Shown: positions 61,985 to 64,000 of the stretch, piece after piece | How the letters are laid out: the number at the start of each line of letters is the position of its first letter | How positions within the stretch are numbered: the stretch's first letter is position 1 | Source of the DNA: Leptolyngbya sp. PLA1 | Lineage (GTDB): Bacteria; Planctomycetota; Phycisphaerae; Phycisphaerales; UBA1924 | Reading direction: 5' to 3' | NCBI GenBank assembly: GCA_021405315.1 | Contig: QWIH01000017.1 | Location: 1 to 64,000, forward strand | Length of the DNA: 64,000 nucleotides | Made by a program: the position numbers and the translations under genes | Notes under the pieces: model-generated | Databases searched by the model: none | What the model was told of the DNA's origin: nothing | The model's input: only the letters and a program-made list of their open reading frames with translations

Positions 61985-62431
61985 TCAGCTCAGTGAGATC
62001 TTGCAGGGCTGCGCCTCCTGCGTCTTCGCGAACCGGAGCGTCAGCACGCCCTCGCGCAGATCCGCCTGCACGCCTTCGGCCTGCACCGTCTCGGGCAGCA
62101 GCACGCGACGCGTGAACGTGCCCGTGCGACGCTCGCGACGATAGAACTTCTCGTTCTGCTCCTCCACCGTCTGGTTCGTCGTCGCGTTGATCGTCAGCAC
62201 CCCCTCGTGCACGGAGATGTCCACGTCCTCCTTCTTGAACCCGGGCAGCGACGCACGCACGATCACATGCGTGTCCGTCTCCGACAGGTCCAGCGCGAGC
62301 GGCACGGTCTCCGCCGTCGGCGCGATGCCCAGCCTCGCGCCGACATCCCCCAGGAACGGATCGCCGAAGAACTGCTCGATCAGCGAGGACGTCGGGAGCG
62401 CGGCCGGATGACGGTTCACGATGGTTCTCAT
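61985..62431 (-). CDS. Small heat-shock protein (Hsp20/alpha-crystallin family)
   Basis: 148-residue chaperone that holds unfolding proteins. The alpha-crystallin domain spans about residues 42-140: [20 protein letters not shown] at its start, [15 protein letters not shown], and the C-terminal [15 protein letters not shown]. An [14 protein letters not shown] tail follows; the usual I-x-I/V motif is weakly represented. ATG at 62431 has AAGGAG 6 bases upstream. It is followed by a terminator, so is monocistronic. No CIRCE or obvious heat-shock element is visible upstream. Confidence 0.94.
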   Translation of the reverse strand: MRTIVNRHPAALPTSSLIEQFFGDPFLGDVGARLGIAPTAETVPLALDLSETDTHVIVRASLPGFKKEDVDISVHEGVLTINATTNQTVEEQNEKFYRRERRTGTFTRRVLLPETVQAEGVQADLREGVLTLRFAKTQEAQPCKISLS

Positions 62432-62668
62432 GGCTTCTCCTTTACCCCGACCCGGGGCGTGAATACTCGATGTCGAACGGCACCGCACATGGAGGCAACC
62501 CGCGTGCCAGATGCCCCGACCTGGCCGGCACGCGCCGCGGGGCCCCGCCGCCCACGCCGGACTGCCGTTTCGTCAGCCGACGTGCTTCGGGGTGCCCGAC
62601 TGGCGGGGTCGAGCCTCGTTCGTACGAACGCATGATCGGGGCCCTCCGCAGGCCCCATAGCATCGGCC

Positions 62669-63721
62669 ATGACCAGCCCGATCGACCTTCGCAGCGACAC
62701 CGTCACGCGCCCCACGCCCGCCATGCGCGAGGCCATGATGGCCGCCCCCCTCGGCGATGACGTCCTCGGCGACGATCCGACCGTTGCGGCGCTCGAGGCC
62801 AAGTTCGCCGCCTGGGTCGGCAAGCCCGCCGCCTGTTTCGTCCCCACCGGAACCATGGCCAACCAGGTCGCGATCCGCGCGCACACCGAGCACGGCGACG
62901 AGATCATCTGCCACGAAGACAGCCACATCGTCCAGTATGAAACCGGCGCGCCCGCCGCCCTCTCCGGCTGCATGGTCCGCCTCCTCCGCGGCCCGCGCGG
63001 CCAGTTCACCGCCGCCGACGTCGCCGCCGCCATCCGGCCCCAGGGCATCCACGGGCCCGCTTCCAAGCTCGTCGTCGTCGAGAACACCCAGAACCGCGGT
63101 GGCGGCTCCGTCTGGCCCCTCGATCGCTGCCGCGAGATCGCCGCCCTGGCCCACGAGCGGGGCCTCCGCGCGCACCTCGACGGCGCACGCCTCTGGAACG
63201 CCTCTGTCGCCAGCGGCGTGCCGATGTCCACCTTCGCCGCGGAGTTCGACAGTGTTTCCTGCTGCTTCTCCAAGGGCCTGGGCGCCCCCGTCGGTTCGGC
63301 CCTGGCGGGCTCGGCGGAGTTCATCGCCCGCGTCCGCCGCTTCCGCAAGATGTTCGGCGGCGGGATGCGACAGTCCGGGGTCCTCGCCGCCGCGGCCATC
63401 TACGCCATGGACAACCACATCTCCCGTCTGGCCCAGGACCACGAGAACGCCAAGCTTCTCGCCAAGGGCATCGCGTCGATCCCCGGTCTGGCGCTCGAAC
63501 CGGAGCAGGCGGCGGGCGGTGTGGAGACCAACATCGTCTACTTCGACCTTGCTCCCTCCCTCCCCTTCGATGGCGCGGCCCTCGTCGCCCGCCTCAAGTC
63601 CCGCGGCGTGCTCGTGCTCGCGACCGCCCCTCGCCGCATCCGGGCGCTCACGCACCTGGACGTCACCCGCTCGCAGGTGGAGGAAGCCATCGCGGGGGTC
63701 AGGGCCGCGGTCGCTTCCTAG
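62669..63721 (+). CDS. ltaE: Low-specificity L-threonine aldolase
   Basis: 350-residue PLP enzyme that splits threonine to glycine and acetaldehyde. It begins with [19 protein letters not shown], has the early [17 protein letters not shown] segment and [10 protein letters not shown], then [12 protein letters not shown]. The PLP lysine is K202 in [12 protein letters not shown]. Length and motifs match LtaE. It overlaps the convergent rhodanese gene by 4 bases. No glycine or threonine pathway gene is adjacent. Confidence 0.93.
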   Translation: MTSPIDLRSDTVTRPTPAMREAMMAAPLGDDVLGDDPTVAALEAKFAAWVGKPAACFVPTGTMANQVAIRAHTEHGDEIICHEDSHIVQYETGAPAALSGCMVRLLRGPRGQFTAADVAAAIRPQGIHGPASKLVVVENTQNRGGGSVWPLDRCREIAALAHERGLRAHLDGARLWNASVASGVPMSTFAAEFDSVSCCFSKGLGAPVGSALAGSAEFIARVRRFRKMFGGGMRQSGVLAAAAIYAMDNHISRLAQDHENAKLLAKGIASIPGLALEPEQAAGGVETNIVYFDLAPSLPFDGAALVARLKSRGVLVLATAPRRIRALTHLDVTRSQVEEAIAGVRAAVAS

Positions 63722-64000
63722 GGGATGATCCGGAGGACGCCGGGGCCCCGTTCATATCGTGGGACGGCGGGGTCGGCCTCTCGTGACCACAGTTCGATCC
63801 CGCCGAAGATCGACCTGGCGGTGCGCAGGTCCTGTCGCCCGACGTTTCGGAGCGCGAGGGCGGCGACCAGCGATCGCCGCCCGTGGTGGCAGAGCACCAG
63901 CACGTCCTGGCCGGGCGCGGGCTCGATCTCGTCGTGCCGGGCTTCGATCTCATCGAGGGGGATGTGGATCGAGCCCGGGAGGTGGACCAAGTCCCACTCG
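63718..64000 (-). CDS. Rhodanese-like domain protein (C-terminal fragment)
   Basis: The last 93 codons of a gene that continues past the right edge. The rhodanese pattern is clear: HLPGSIHIPLDEIEAR, the active-site Cys in VLVLCHHGRRS, and GGIELWSREADPAVPRY near the C-terminus. Such domains carry sulfur, either alone or at the end of MoeB/ThiF-type enzymes. Which of these applies cannot be told from the fragment. A thiS-thiG pair at 22080-23143 would need sulfur transfer, but this is far away. Confidence 0.85.
   Translation of the reverse strand, partial: EWDLVHLPGSIHIPLDEIEARHDEIEPAPGQDVLVLCHHGRRSLVAALALRNVGRQDLRTARSIFGGIELWSREADPAVPRYERGPGVLRIIP

Noticed and set aside
1..64000. CRISPR arrays, insertion sequences, prophage, rRNA, additional tRNAs
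   Set aside because: I scanned both strands and found no regularly spaced repeats, transposase or integrase motifs, rRNA segments, or second cloverleaf.

Overview
The window is about 70% G+C and gene-dense, with mostly short intergenic gaps and many 4-base ATGA stop/start overlaps. It contains no rRNA, insertion sequence or CRISPR array. Several features point to a planctomycete, most likely of the Phycisphaerae type: an exported protein ending in planctomycete dockerin-like repeats, an ECF sigma factor overlapping a Ser/Thr kinase with WD40 repeats, a small protein with a C-x-x-C-G-Y-x-L-x-G-L zinc ribbon, and very large prepilin-like proteins. This assignment is an inference from protein content; no rRNA was available to confirm it.

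Layout. 1-2296 (minus): the start of a GspF/PilC protein, a GspE/PilB ATPase and a PilZ protein, tightly overlapping. 2629-4119 (plus): an exported multihaem c-type cytochrome and a TrpG/PabA glutamine amidotransferase. 4120-4520: a lower-G+C gap with a structured, partly duplicated element that looks like a small RNA. 4521-9045: an overlapping operon of a sodium/solute symporter, a GH20 hexosaminidase and AnmK, for amino-sugar uptake and recycling. 9160-10672: a cytochrome b562-like protein and a DUF1579 protein. 10788-12512 (minus): a TerC protein behind a manganese riboswitch of the yybP-ykoY class, then tRNA-Val(GAC). 12642-14894 (minus): a large dockerin-bearing exported protein. 15173-19170: an ECF sigma factor and a WD40 kinase, followed on the other strand by an FHA protein, a cardiolipin synthase and a lamin-tail protein. 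22080-28716: ThiS/ThiG, a DUF885 peptidase-like protein, a GNAT acetyltransferase, RecO, an M16 peptidase and a stand-alone CoaB.

28982-45292 is a long type IV pilus or type II secretion locus: PilB-like ATPase, PilT, a second PilB-like ATPase, PilC, four prepilin-like proteins and a 1645-residue GspK-like protein, ending at a clear intrinsic terminator. Then come hpt, a fusion of a membrane PH-like domain with dephospho-CoA kinase (TTG start), and rho with a long disordered N-terminus.

49440-54533 holds a small membrane protein, a TPR-like exported protein, a membrane flippase-like protein and a DUF444 (YeaH) protein. 55021-58938 (minus) encodes a Gld-like ABC transporter (ATPase, permease, auxiliary protein). 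It is divergent from a GAF-receiver regulator, which is followed by a ComEA-like protein, a YjdM/PhnA-like protein, Hsp20 (minus), a threonine aldolase and a rhodanese-domain protein cut by the window end.

The observations most worth following up are the candidate small RNA with two anti-Shine-Dalgarno tracts at 4261-4450, the PH-CoaE fusion, the giant GspK-like protein with its pilus locus, and the riboswitch in front of TerC.
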